Of a stretch of DNA of 64,000 nucleotides, positions 44,565 through 53,248 are shown piece after piece; the first letter of the stretch is position 1; each line of letters begins with the position of its first letter. The position numbers and the translations under genes were made by a program. This DNA is from Paenibacillus paeoniae (lineage in GTDB: Bacteria > Bacillota > Bacilli > Paenibacillales > Paenibacillaceae), in NCBI RefSeq assembly GCF_003388735.1, contig NZ_QUBQ01000002.1:248001-312000 (forward strand), given 5' to 3'. The notes below the pieces were generated by a model. It did not search any database, was not told where the DNA came from, and saw nothing but the letters and a program-made list of their open reading frames with translations.

Positions 44565-44599
44565 AATCATTCTCTCCTTCTTAATAGGGTATACCCTTT

Positions 44600-44627
44600 A
44601 ATTCTATAGTTCTAAAAATATAGAAAT
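44600..44627. promoter_or_regulatory. ArsR-regulon operator 2 (upstream of flavin oxidoreductase)
   Basis: AATTCTATAG, 8-nt spacer, ATATAGAAAT; differs from operator 1 at one base in each arm. A separate perfect 12-bp palindrome AGGGTATACCCT (44586-44597) lies between it and the ribosome site. Confidence 0.75.
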
Positions 44628-44641
44628 GATGATCAAAAAAA

Positions 44642-44923
44642 TTACGCCAATAAATAGGGCGCAAATTTTTCCGCGATGTCTCGATTGACGTTATAGTGAA
44701 TAAACGAACCACTCTTACGAAAATCAATCAAGCCAGACTCCGTCAGTTGCTTCAAATGATGAGATAGCGTCGAGCCTGCAACCGATTCAAGCTGTTCACC
44801 GATGGCGGTAAAACATAAATTACTCTCTTTCGCGAGCAGCAAGGCGATTTTCAACCGGGTAGGTTCCCCTAAAGCTTTAAACACTTTAACCGCTTGTCCC
44901 ATATCTTCTCGATTTACTCCCAT
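44642..44923 (-). CDS. ArsR-family (HTH_5) transcriptional repressor
   Basis: A 93-residue winged-helix regulator: ALGEPTRLKIALLLAKE, then the recognition region SVAGSTLSHHLKQLTESGLI and the wing FRKSGSFIHYNV. It has only one Cys (SNLCFTAIG) and lacks the metal-binding CxC pattern of ArsR/SmtB metal sensors, so it is more likely a sensor of an organic ligand or redox state. GGAGGTGA precedes the ATG. A TTGAGT/TATAGA promoter upstream is covered by operator copy 3, implying auto-repression. The next two genes on the strand each carry another copy. Confidence 0.91.
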   Translation of the reverse strand: MGVNREDMGQAVKVFKALGEPTRLKIALLLAKESNLCFTAIGEQLESVAGSTLSHHLKQLTESGLIDFRKSGSFIHYNVNRDIAEKFAPYLLA

Positions 44924-44944
44924 TCATGTCACCTCCCAACTTTC

Positions 44945-44972
44945 ATTTCTATAGTTCTATATCTATAGAACT
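44945..44972. promoter_or_regulatory. ArsR-regulon operator 3 (upstream of arsR-type gene)
   Basis: ATTTCTATAG, 8-nt spacer, CTATAGAACT. It lies across the spacer and -10 of the regulator's own promoter (TTGAGT, 16 nt, TATAGA on the minus strand). Confidence 0.78.
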
Positions 44973-45085
44973 CAATATACCATCACGCTTCTTAAAAGTA
45001 AAGAGGTTGGAGATTCGTAAGTTGAACGACCCTATCCGTTAAATGACGGGAGCCGTTCAACAACATTTAATTTTTACGAACCAAA

Positions 45086-45374
45086 TTATATACTGCAAGT
45101 CCCGATAGTGCAGCTATCACCCTCCTTTGACAGCTCCATTAATTCCGGTTTTTGATATTTCTCTTCTTCCCAAATCGAGTTCAGTGCACTTAAAAAACGT
45201 CCTCTTGTAATATTCAACCTTTTAGCCTCGACAATGTCCCTTTTGACCACATCTTTATATTCATCAGATTCAAGCATACCACCACGCGCTGTTCATTTAA
45301 CCCCTCTTCACCCCCAAGGAAACAAGCACACTATGGTCGGCGATATCCAAGCGTTGAGAAAGGTATGCGCGATC
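45086..45374 (-). pseudogene. Decayed DsbA/FrnE-family thiol oxidoreductase remnant
   Basis: An open frame of 63 codons at 45086-45277 reads MLESDEYKDVVKRDIVEAKR and ends WEEEKYQ...CTIGTCSI, matching the C-terminal part of FrnE-type DsbA proteins. The usual GVPFFV core and about 25 residues after it are missing (the sequence runs NITRGRFLSALNSIW). Upstream, with two frame changes, RAYLSQRLDIADHSVLVSLG and GLNEQRVVV continue the same family alignment up to about 45374, where a stop precedes. The catalytic N-terminal domain is gone. The small open frame may be expressed by chance but cannot be a working oxidoreductase. Family recognition is from memory of conserved motifs. Confidence 0.68.
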
Positions 45375-45401
45375 CTATTCCTCCCATGAATGGATCATTT
45401 T

Positions 45402-46292
45402 TCAAACCTCTCTCGTATACATGTGCTGATCCTGCAATCGAATCAGTACCTTGCCAAAGCGTCCGCCCTCTTGGATGACAACTTTGCCCGAAGGGTACGC
45501 TTGCATCAAATAATCGGTAATGATCTTCTCATTCCGCTCATCAACAGGCAGACGACGATGGCCAAGCCATGTCATCGCTTCCTGCAACGCCGTTTCTCTG
45601 GAGACTTCCCTCGTCTTCACTTCCCGGGTAATCAATGATTCGTATGCATAACCCTTTAGATACAGTAGATGCTGCAAATATCCCATTTCCGATAGTTCCG
45701 AATGAAAAGGTTGACCTGTGACGAGCGGCCAAATCTCACTCACTAGGCTGTGCTCCGTTGGAACTATAGGCATACTGATATAACAGAACTTTCGAGCGCA
45801 CTGAAGCACCTTCTCGACGCTCTCCCAATTGTGAATAACCGGACTCATGGAGACAAAGACGAGATCAAAGGCCTTGCTCCAGCCGATGGCCTCTACATCA
45901 ATCTTTTCAAATGGTTCGGGTACAATCTTCACCTGGCCTTCAGCGATTTTCGAAATGTTTTGTTCCAGCAATTCGATCAACGGAGGAGAGGTTTCTACCG
46001 CGGTTACACGGGCCCCTCGCTCCACAAACGGCACCGAGAACACGCCCGATGCGGCGCCAATATCCAGAATAGAGGCATTTTCGAATGGCACGCCTTGTCC
46101 TTCCAGCCAGTTCATGATTCGTTTCGTTCGTTTTCTTCCCTCTTCGCTAAACGAATGCTCGTTGAATGTCTTGGCCTTTTGATCAAACGTTCGGGTAGGA
46201 TCGATTCCATTCTTTTTCATCCTGTTGATTTTCAAATCGGATTCGTCTTTCCACACTTTTTCCCAAATGGATGCATTAAAAAAATCGTTCAT
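45402..46292 (-). CDS. Class I SAM-dependent methyltransferase
   Basis: A 296-residue protein. The SAM-binding motif I is SILDIGAASGVFSVPF (about residues 75-90), followed by the motif II acidic residue in ARVTAVETSPPLIELL. The N-terminal extension (MNDFFNASIWEKVWKDESD) and C-terminal part are seen in methyltransferases annotated in Bacilli as small-molecule or antibiotic-type enzymes, but the substrate is unknown. I use the ATG at 46292, which has GAGGAA 6 nt upstream. It follows the DHA2 exporter gene by about 55 nt and may be in one operon with it. Confidence 0.86.
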   Translation of the reverse strand: MNDFFNASIWEKVWKDESDLKINRMKKNGIDPTRTFDQKAKTFNEHSFSEEGRKRTKRIMNWLEGQGVPFENASILDIGAASGVFSVPFVERGARVTAVETSPPLIELLEQNISKIAEGQVKIVPEPFEKIDVEAIGWSKAFDLVFVSMSPVIHNWESVEKVLQCARKFCYISMPIVPTEHSLVSEIWPLVTGQPFHSELSEMGYLQHLLYLKGYAYESLITREVKTREVSRETALQEAMTWLGHRRLPVDERNEKIITDYLMQAYPSGKVVIQEGGRFGKVLIRLQDQHMYTREV

Positions 46293-46348
46293 ATATAGTT
46301 TCCTCACTTTTCTTATGGTTATGAATGTCTCTAGACGATCGGCCTAAT

Positions 46349-47782
46349 TCATCCTGCCGCCTGTTCATGCTCCGGCGACTTCTCTTTACGGAGAAAGAGA
46401 CCGAGTGCGAGCGCAATGAGTGCGATGATGACACCGAACCAAAATGCGTTGTTAATACCGAACGCGAGCCCATTCGCGATTTCTGCCGGAGCCTGTGGAT
46501 CGTTCGCTTCGTTCAAGTACTGCTTCTGTCCACCAGACATAATGCTGATATACAGAGCAGTGCCGATTGCGCCGGATACCTGCTGCAGCGTATTCAAGAT
46601 CGCAGTTCCGTGGGGGTGCAAATGGCTTGGCAACTGGTTAAGTCCAGCTGTCTGTGCAGGCATCATGACTAGCGCGATGCCAATCATCAGAGCAATATGA
46701 ACGGCTACCAGGAAGCTCGTGCTTGTCGTTTCGTCGAATCGGGTGAATTGCCACAACGAAATGACGGCAATGGCCAACCCTGGAATGACCAGAACACGAG
46801 GCCCAAACTTGTCAAACAGCTTGCCTGAGATCGGAGCCATAATCCCGTTCACAATTCCTCCTGGAAGAAGGATCAATCCGGACTTGAACGCCGTTACCAT
46901 AAGCACGCCTTGCATAAACATCGGGAGCATAATGGCCGAAGAGAAAAATGTCATCATGAGTACAAAAAGCAGCACTGCGACAAGTGCGAATGTCGGATAA
47001 CGAAACGCACGCAAATCCATGACAGGCTGCTTTAGTAATAGCTGCCTCCAGATGAACAGCAACAAAGAAACACCGCCAACGGCGATCGTCCAGATGACTT
47101 GAGGTTCCGACCAACCATGCTCACCAGCACTGCTGAACCCATAGACGATTCCGCCGAAGCCGATCGTCGACAACACGATGGATAGGAAGTCTACCTTCGG
47201 TTTGGTCACTTCCGACACATTCTTCAAGACCGCAGCTCCTATAATAATAGAGAGCAGCGCAAACGGTATTACAAGGTAAAACAGCCACCGCCACGAAAGC
47301 CCATCAACTACTAAACCCGATATGGTCGGGCCAATCGCTGGCGCGAACATAACGACGAGTCCTAACATTCCCATTGCGCCTCCCCGCTTTTCCGGCGGAT
47401 AAATGGTCATGATGACGTTCATGACAAGCGGCAGCAGCATGCCCGTTCCTATCGCTTGAATGACCCGTCCGACCAGCAGCACGCTGAATTCTGGCGAAAT
47501 CGCCGAGGTGACCGTTCCGACGAAAAACAGTACCATCGCCGACAAAAAGATTTGGCGGGTCGTGAACCATTGCTGCAGGATTGCAGTCACAGGAACAAGC
47601 ACGCCAACAACGAGCATGTAAGCAGTGGAAAGCCACTGAGCCGTCGCCGCAGACACGTCAAAAGATTTCATCAATTCGGGAAGGGCATTGCCCATTAGCG
47701 TCTCATTTAAAGCTGCAACAAACATGCCGATAATCAGAGCAAACATGATCGGGCCGCGCTTCATATTGTGCAAATTACTCAT
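46349..47782 (-). CDS. DHA2-family multidrug MFS exporter (EmrB/LmrB-like)
   Basis: A 477-residue protein with 14 predicted membrane segments. GMFVAALNETLMGNALPELM (first segment) and the motif RVIQAIGTGMLLPLVMNVI are diagnostic of the EmrB/QacA family of drug/proton antiporters; B. subtilis LmrB and Mdr are near relatives. I prefer the ATG at 47782, 7 nt after GGGGGA; a TTG 15 nt earlier lies inside that site. A 19-nt sequence upstream (47833-47851) recurs at 48061-48079 and could be a repressor site. It may be co-transcribed with the methyltransferase. Confidence 0.92.
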   Translation of the reverse strand: MSNLHNMKRGPIMFALIIGMFVAALNETLMGNALPELMKSFDVSAATAQWLSTAYMLVVGVLVPVTAILQQWFTTRQIFLSAMVLFFVGTVTSAISPEFSVLLVGRVIQAIGTGMLLPLVMNVIMTIYPPEKRGGAMGMLGLVVMFAPAIGPTISGLVVDGLSWRWLFYLVIPFALLSIIIGAAVLKNVSEVTKPKVDFLSIVLSTIGFGGIVYGFSSAGEHGWSEPQVIWTIAVGGVSLLLFIWRQLLLKQPVMDLRAFRYPTFALVAVLLFVLMMTFFSSAIMLPMFMQGVLMVTAFKSGLILLPGGIVNGIMAPISGKLFDKFGPRVLVIPGLAIAVISLWQFTRFDETTSTSFLVAVHIALMIGIALVMMPAQTAGLNQLPSHLHPHGTAILNTLQQVSGAIGTALYISIMSGGQKQYLNEANDPQAPAEIANGLAFGINNAFWFGVIIALIALALGLFLRKEKSPEHEQAAG

Positions 47783-47832
47783 TCGTTTTTCCCCCAAGCC
47801 TCTGTTTTCACTTCATCTAATAATTCTTTATA

Positions 47833-47851
47833 GATCCCTAATATCCATAAT
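47833..47851 (-). promoter_or_regulatory. Candidate operator copy upstream of the DHA2 exporter
   Basis: On the minus strand ATTATGGATATTAGGGATC, matching 48061-48079 at 16 of 19 positions. It lies 50 nt before the exporter start, near the expected promoter. Confidence 0.45.
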
Positions 47852-48026
47852 TAGAACAGAAGAAGTGTCTGATTTTTTGATTTCCTAAAGCTGCCATACT
47901 AGATTTCACACTCCATGTAACTTTCAAAAACCTAAGTGCCGAATATCTCGACGTAAGCACAAGCTTCGCGTTCTCCAAATATTTGACGTCGTGCAGGGAA
48001 TAATCTGTTCTTTTAGAAAACGGCGT
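47838..48026 (-). pseudogene. Possible small broken gene with ACG where a start codon is expected
   Basis: A consensus AGGAGG on the minus strand is followed 6 nt later by ACG, and from there 62 codons stay open to a TAG. The frame reads PFSKRTDYSLHDVKYLENAK and continues without similarity I recognise. An ATG-to-ACG change would explain the missing start. The dyad at 48046-48070 lies just upstream, as for an auto-regulated gene. It could also be a chance open frame. It lies in the 425-nt gap between the divergent exporter and helicase genes; nothing else is evident there. Confidence 0.3.
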
Positions 48027-48045
48027 GTTTTACCTCCTCTTTATA

Positions 48046-48079
48046 ATTATAGATAACAAGTATCTCTAATGTCCATAAT
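48046..48079. promoter_or_regulatory. Dyad operator candidate with second copy of the exporter motif
   Basis: ATTATAGATA (48046-48055), 5-nt spacer, TATCTCTAAT (48061-48070): 9 of 10 positions complementary. The right half extends into the 19-nt sequence shared with 47833-47851. Confidence 0.5.
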
Positions 48080-48207
48080 AAAGGATTCAGTTCAAGTTCG
48101 CAATACCTAAGTTGCTCCTTATTCTCAAAAATGATTTATAATGAAGGATGACGGTATTGTATCTCGATCAAACATCAATCCTACCATTTTCCATAAAGGA
48201 GATCGCA

Positions 48208-51200
48208 ATGAGTTTTCATATCAATCAAGCCCTCATCCTGAAGCTATGCGGTCCCGATCATTTTGCGGACGGTGCCGTAATCGAACGGAACGGACAAGTA
48301 TTATCCAATCGTCAAGAGGGTGAGGGGCGTTATGTTGCCCTTGTCGCTAGCGGCAAACGAAACTATGAAGTAAGTCTATGGCAGAGGGCTGACTCTTCCT
48401 TTCAAGCGGAGTGTACATGCCTCGCCTTCTATACCGATGATGATTACTGTAAGCATACAGCTGCAGCTTTAATTCATCTCTCGAAATCTATGACAGACTC
48501 CCGCCAGCCAGCAAGACGAGTGGGTGAGCCTAAGGGCAAAGTATATTTGAGCAGCGATTCCGATCATGACGTCGTGGAGCATTTGCTAGGTCTGTTCCAA
48601 GAGGCGCGTATCTCGCGAACAGCGGCGGCAGGCAAGCTGCGCGATGACCGCGACTTACTGACGGTCGAATTCGGCTGCCGCCTTATGCCCATTGGGAATG
48701 GGAAGCATCGGGTTGGCATCGAACTAAAGATTGGCTCCGGACGGTTCTATGTCGTCCAGCGGATTCAGGAGCTGCTGGAGCGAATCCGGGACGGTCAATC
48801 CTACCCGTTCACCAAGCTGTTCGCTTATAATCCTGCGCTCCATCGCTTCTCAAGCAAAGATCATGCTGTGCTGGACAAACTCATTCGGATGATCGAGCAG
48901 GAGAAGCAGGATGAGAACTCGCTTGCACATGCAGGTACAGCCCCTCGGCGAACATCGGATAGCGAGCGGCTGCTCAATATTCCACCTTTTGCCTGGAATG
49001 AACTATTAGCTGCGCTTATGCAAGCATCCCATGTCCGAGTTAGTATTCCGTCCGATTACAGCGGCGGGTTTCAAGATTATCCAATACTAACGCTAGCTCA
49101 AGAGCAGGAGAAAGCTCCGTTTCGCTTTCACCTCGGCCTTGCCGCTGACGCCGAAGGTTATGAGCTTGCCGCTGAAGGCTTAAGCGAGTTGGTCGTACTG
49201 GATGCTTACGGCATGCTGTTCGCAGAAGGAATTTTCTATCGAGTCCATCACCAGCAATTGGCTCAGCTCGCAAGGCTGAACGCCATCTTCTACTCCGACA
49301 CCCGTGAATCGGAGAAGATGAGCCGGGTCACGATCGCTCATGAGCAGATCGAACCTTTTATGCAGCGCGTATTGCCCGGTCTTAGGAAGCTGGGCTTTGT
49401 CCAAGTATCCGAATCGATTGCCAATCTGATACTTTATCAGCCATTGCAAGCTCGTATGTACCTGGACAGGCTTCGCGGCAAGCTTCTTGCAGGGCTCGAA
49501 TTCCAGTACGGCGATATCGTACTTAATCCGCTTGAACCCGACAAGCCAAGAGGAGCTGACCGTATCCTCATGCGGGAGCAAGAGAAGGAAGGGGACATCC
49601 TCGCCATGATGGAGGATGAGCGCTTTGGCAAGACAGAAGGCGGATATTTGATTGAGGGCGACGATGCGGAGTTTCACTTTCTTCATGAAGTGGTGCCACT
49701 GCTGGAGCAGCATCTGGCTGTATACGCCACCTCCGCTGTAAGGCTGCGGCTCGCCACGGATATACCGCCGCCCAAGCTGCACATTACATGGCAGGAACGC
49801 ACCGACTGGCTTCACTTCCGCTTCCAGATGGACGGCATCAGCGAAGGGGAGATTAAGGCGATCGTACGAGCCGTCGAAGAGAAGAAGCCGTATTACAAAC
49901 TAGCTCGTGGATCGCTCCTCCCTTTAAACACCGGACAGTTCGATGCTCTCTTGCGGGTCATGAACGGAGTAGGCTTGCATCACCCGACTCTGTTCGGCGA
50001 AGGTACAGGCATTCCTGTGGGCCGTGCTATGGCGCTGCTGGATACGCCGATCGAGCATGCCACTATCAAACTTGGACGATCGCTTCGCGAGCTATTGGAC
50101 GATATGCGTCATCCGGATCAGCTCGACTTTCCGGTTCCCGAGAAGCTGGAGCCCGTTCTGCGCGATTATCAGCGATACGGCTATCAATGGATGAAGACGC
50201 TCGCGCATTACCGGTTCGGCGGCATCTTGGCCGACGAGATGGGACTAGGCAAGACCGTTCAGAGCATTGCCTATCTCCTCTCTGTTGCACCGGCCATTCG
50301 GGCCTCCGGACAGCCTGCGCTAATCGCTGCGCCTGCATCACTCATCTACAATTGGCGCAATGAGCTGGAGCGATTCGCACCGGAGCTGCATGTTATCGTA
50401 GCCGATGGGAGCAAGGAAGAACGCAATGGCGTGCTTTATGATATTCATACCGCCAGAACCGCGACCAGTCTTGGTGAATATGCCGATGAATCAGAGTCAG
50501 CAGCTAAGCCCGATATCATCATTACCTCTTATCCGCTGCTGCGAAGAGACTTTGAGCAATATGCCAAGCATCCTTTCCATACAGTGATCTTCGATGAAGC
50601 CCAAGCTTTCAAGAACGACACCACCCAGACCGCAAGCGCAGTAAGAGCGATTAAGGCAACCTATCGCTTTGCACTGACAGGCACGCCGATCGAGAACAGG
50701 CTGGACGAGCTATGGTCCATCTTCCGAGTCGTCTTCCCTGAGCTGTTCCCTTCCAAAAAGGCGTTCGGCGAGCTGGCGAGAGACGTCGTGGCGAAGCGCA
50801 GCAGACCCTTTCTCTTGCGCAGGCTCAAGTCTGATGTGCTGAAGGAGCTGCCGGAGAAGATCGAGACGACAATCTCCACCGAGCTGCTGCCGGAACAGAA
50901 GAAGCTATACACCGCTTATCTGGCGAAGCTGCGTCAGGACTCTCTGAAGCATTTGGACAGTGGAGATTACGGGCGAAATCGCATCCGAATATTGGCTGGT
51001 ATTACGAGATTGCGCCAGCTCTGCTGCCATCCAGCCTTATTCGTTGAAGGGTATAACGGCAGCTCAGCCAAGTTCGAGCAGTTAATGGAGCTGGTAGAGG
51101 AATGCCGCAATTCCGGCAAGCGGGCGCTTATCTTCTCCCAATTTACAGAGATGCTGGACATTATCAAGCGGGAGCTCGGCTATCGCGGCGTCAGCTACTT

Positions 51201-51582
51201 CTATCTGGATGGAACTACGCCGGCGAAGAAGCGTGTGGAGCTTTGCAGCAGATTTAACGAGGGCGAGCGAGAGCTGTTCCTGCTGTCGCTCAAGGCTGGC
51301 GGTACCGGGCTTAATCTGACAGGGGCGGATACTGTCATTCTGTATGATCTATGGTGGAATCCCGCCGTTGAGCAGCAAGCCGCTGACCGCGCACACCGAA
51401 TCGGACAGAAGAATGTCGTCCAGATTATCCGCCTCGTTGCGGAAGGAACGGTAGAAGACAAGATGGTTGAGCTTCAGCTGCGCAAAAAAGGACTGATAGA
51501 CGACATCGTTGAAGCCGGAAATGAATCCATCTCTTCCTTATCTGAACAGGATCTCCGCGAAATTCTATCGCTAGAGCCCTAG
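48208..51582 (+). CDS. SWIM zinc-finger SNF2-family DNA-dependent ATPase/helicase
   Basis: A 1124-residue protein. I choose the ATG at 48208 because AAAGGAG lies just upstream; the open frame starts 60 nt earlier. An N-terminal SWIM zinc finger has Cys69, Cys71, Cys81 and His83 (CxC...CxH). A large middle region (about 250-620) is typical of bacterial SNF2 proteins. The ATPase core has DEMGLGKT (about 676-683), DEAQ (about 796-799), the LTGTPIENRLDELWS motif and the C-terminal helicase half with SLKAGGTGLNLTGAD and QAADRAHRIGQ. Such RapA/Rad54-like proteins remodel protein-DNA complexes; the exact role in Firmicutes is unclear. The gluconokinase gene follows by about 70 nt on the same strand. 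Confidence 0.95.
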   Translation: MSFHINQALILKLCGPDHFADGAVIERNGQVLSNRQEGEGRYVALVASGKRNYEVSLWQRADSSFQAECTCLAFYTDDDYCKHTAAALIHLSKSMTDSRQPARRVGEPKGKVYLSSDSDHDVVEHLLGLFQEARISRTAAAGKLRDDRDLLTVEFGCRLMPIGNGKHRVGIELKIGSGRFYVVQRIQELLERIRDGQSYPFTKLFAYNPALHRFSSKDHAVLDKLIRMIEQEKQDENSLAHAGTAPRRTSDSERLLNIPPFAWNELLAALMQASHVRVSIPSDYSGGFQDYPILTLAQEQEKAPFRFHLGLAADAEGYELAAEGLSELVVLDAYGMLFAEGIFYRVHHQQLAQLARLNAIFYSDTRESEKMSRVTIAHEQIEPFMQRVLPGLRKLGFVQVSESIANLILYQPLQARMYLDRLRGKLLAGLEFQYGDIVLNPLEPDKPRGADRILMREQEKEGDILAMMEDERFGKTEGGYLIEGDDAEFHFLHEVVPLLEQHLAVYATSAVRLRLATDIPPPKLHITWQERTDWLHFRFQMDGISEGEIKAIVRAVEEKKPYYKLARGSLLPLNTGQFDALLRVMNGVGLHHPTLFGEGTGIPVGRAMALLDTPIEHATIKLGRSLRELLDDMRHPDQLDFPVPEKLEPVLRDYQRYGYQWMKTLAHYRFGGILADEMGLGKTVQSIAYLLSVAPAIRASGQPALIAAPASLIYNWRNELERFAPELHVIVADGSKEERNGVLYDIHTARTATSLGEYADESESAAKPDIIITSYPLLRRDFEQYAKHPFHTVIFDEAQAFKNDTTQTASAVRAIKATYRFALTGTPIENRLDELWSIFRVVFPELFPSKKAFGELARDVVAKRSRPFLLRRLKSDVLKELPEKIETTISTELLPEQKKLYTAYLAKLRQDSLKHLDSGDYGRNRIRILAGITRLRQLCCHPALFVEGYNGSSAKFEQLMELVEECRNSGKRALIFSQFTEMLDIIKRELGYRGVSYFYLDGTTPAKKRVELCSRFNEGERELFLLSLKAGGTGLNLTGADTVILYDLWWNPAVEQQAADRAHRIGQKNVVQIIRLVAEGTVEDKMVELQLRKKGLIDDIVEAGNESISSLSEQDLREILSLEP

Positions 51583-51652
51583 TAAATGGGGTTCTGCAGC
51601 AAGAAGAGCAAGACAAGCTACTTATTCTTTGCTTCACTATGCAGGAGGTATA

Positions 51653-53194
51653 ATGAAGATGAAACCTTATCGGATGGGCGTCGATATCGGCACAACCAGC
51701 ACGAAAGCGGTATTATTTGACACCAAGTGCCATGCACTTAGCCGCCACGGAATGGAATACCCTCTCTTGACTCCCGCGCCAGGAGTCGCAGAGCAAGATC
51801 CTGAGCTTATCTTTCAGGCCGTCATCCTTTCCATCCGAGGCTGTCTGGAGCAAGCCGGCGCAGCTGGCGAGGAAGTCGGATTTGTTGCATTCAGCTCCGC
51901 CATGCACAGTCTCATTGTCGTAGACGGTGACGGCCTGCCGCTCACACCATCCATTACATGGGCGGACAATCGCAGCGCGGCCTATGCCGATAGGATCAAG
52001 ACCCATCATAACGGCCATGAAATCTACCGGCGCACAGGCACGCCTATCCATCCGATGTCGCCGCTCGTCAAGCTTGTGTGGCTGCGCAACGAGAGACCGG
52101 AGTTGTTCAAGCCGAACCATAAGTTTATCTCTATCAAAGAATTCGTCTTCCATCGTCTGCTTTGCCAATATGTGATCGATCATTCCATTGCTTCCGCAAC
52201 CGGGCTGCTCAATCTGGAGACATTGGACTGGGACGAGGAAGCGCTCCAGCTTGCTGGCATAACCCGCGAACAATTATCACTGCCGGTGGCTACTACCCAC
52301 GCCATGTCAGGACTTCATCCAGACTATGCGGCAGCAACAGGGCTTCCCGCCGATATGACGTTTATTACAGGCGCTAATGACGGCGTCCTCTCTAATCTTG
52401 GAGTAGCTGCTATCGATCCCGGCGTTGTAGCGGTCACTATCGGCACTAGCGGTGCGGTCCGAACGGTGACGGACAGACCTGTTACCGATCCGGAAGGCCG
52501 CGTCTTCTGTTACGCGCTTACCGAGAAGCATTGGGTCATCGGCGGTCCTGTGAACAATGGGGGCATGATTCTTCGATGGGTTCGGGATGAGCTGGCAAGC
52601 GCCGAAGTGGAGACAGCCAAGCGGCTGGGCATTGATGCGTACGAGTTGCTGACTGGCATTGCGGCTAAGGTGCCGCCGGGATCGGACGGACTGCTCTTTC
52701 ACCCCTATCTAGCAGGTGAACGCGCGCCAATCTGGAATTCCAATGCGCGCGGCTCTTACTTTGGCCTCGGTATGCATCATAAGAAAGAGCATATGATCCG
52801 AGCGGCCATGGAAGGCGTCATCATGAATTTATATACCGTATTATCGGCTCTGCAAGAGCTGATCGGCCCGCCTGCCCATGTACTTGCAACAGGCGGCTTC
52901 GCCCGCTCGGAGCTATGGAGACAGATGCTGGCAGATGTGTTCGGCCAGGACGTGACCGTGCCGGAAAGCTTCGAGAGCTCCTGTCTTGGCGCTGTTGTGC
53001 TTGGGATGTACGGACAAGGAGAGATCGAATCGCTTGACGAAGTAAAGGGAATGGTCGGCGGCATTCATACGCATAAGCCAGACGAAGCGGCATCTGAAGC
53101 CTACCGCAAGCTGCTTCCCCTCTTCGCTCAGTTGCCGCGATTGCTGGAAGAACCTTATGCCGCCATCGCCGCCTTTCAGAAGGAACAGGGATAA
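51653..53194 (+). CDS. gntK: Gluconokinase (FGGY family)
   Basis: A 514-residue FGGY sugar kinase that phosphorylates gluconate to 6-phosphogluconate. The N-terminal phosphate-binding motif is GVDIGTTSTKAVLFD. FGGY-family C-terminal segments are present: GSDGLLFHPYLAGERAPIW and VLATGGFARSELWRQMLADV. The segments AEQDPELIFQAVI, FSSAMHSLIVVD and WADNRS favour gluconokinase over xylulokinase or glycerol kinase. The ATG at 51653 has GGAGG 4 nt upstream, better than the in-frame codon 24 nt earlier. Other gluconate genes (gntP, gntR, gntZ) are not beside it. Cytoplasmic. Confidence 0.88.
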   Translation: MKMKPYRMGVDIGTTSTKAVLFDTKCHALSRHGMEYPLLTPAPGVAEQDPELIFQAVILSIRGCLEQAGAAGEEVGFVAFSSAMHSLIVVDGDGLPLTPSITWADNRSAAYADRIKTHHNGHEIYRRTGTPIHPMSPLVKLVWLRNERPELFKPNHKFISIKEFVFHRLLCQYVIDHSIASATGLLNLETLDWDEEALQLAGITREQLSLPVATTHAMSGLHPDYAAATGLPADMTFITGANDGVLSNLGVAAIDPGVVAVTIGTSGAVRTVTDRPVTDPEGRVFCYALTEKHWVIGGPVNNGGMILRWVRDELASAEVETAKRLGIDAYELLTGIAAKVPPGSDGLLFHPYLAGERAPIWNSNARGSYFGLGMHHKKEHMIRAAMEGVIMNLYTVLSALQELIGPPAHVLATGGFARSELWRQMLADVFGQDVTVPESFESSCLGAVVLGMYGQGEIESLDEVKGMVGGIHTHKPDEAASEAYRKLLPLFAQLPRLLEEPYAAIAAFQKEQG

Positions 53195-53248
53195 CCTATT
53201 TCTCTTCCATGATTCAGGTGTCATCCCTATACGATTGGAGCTAATCCC

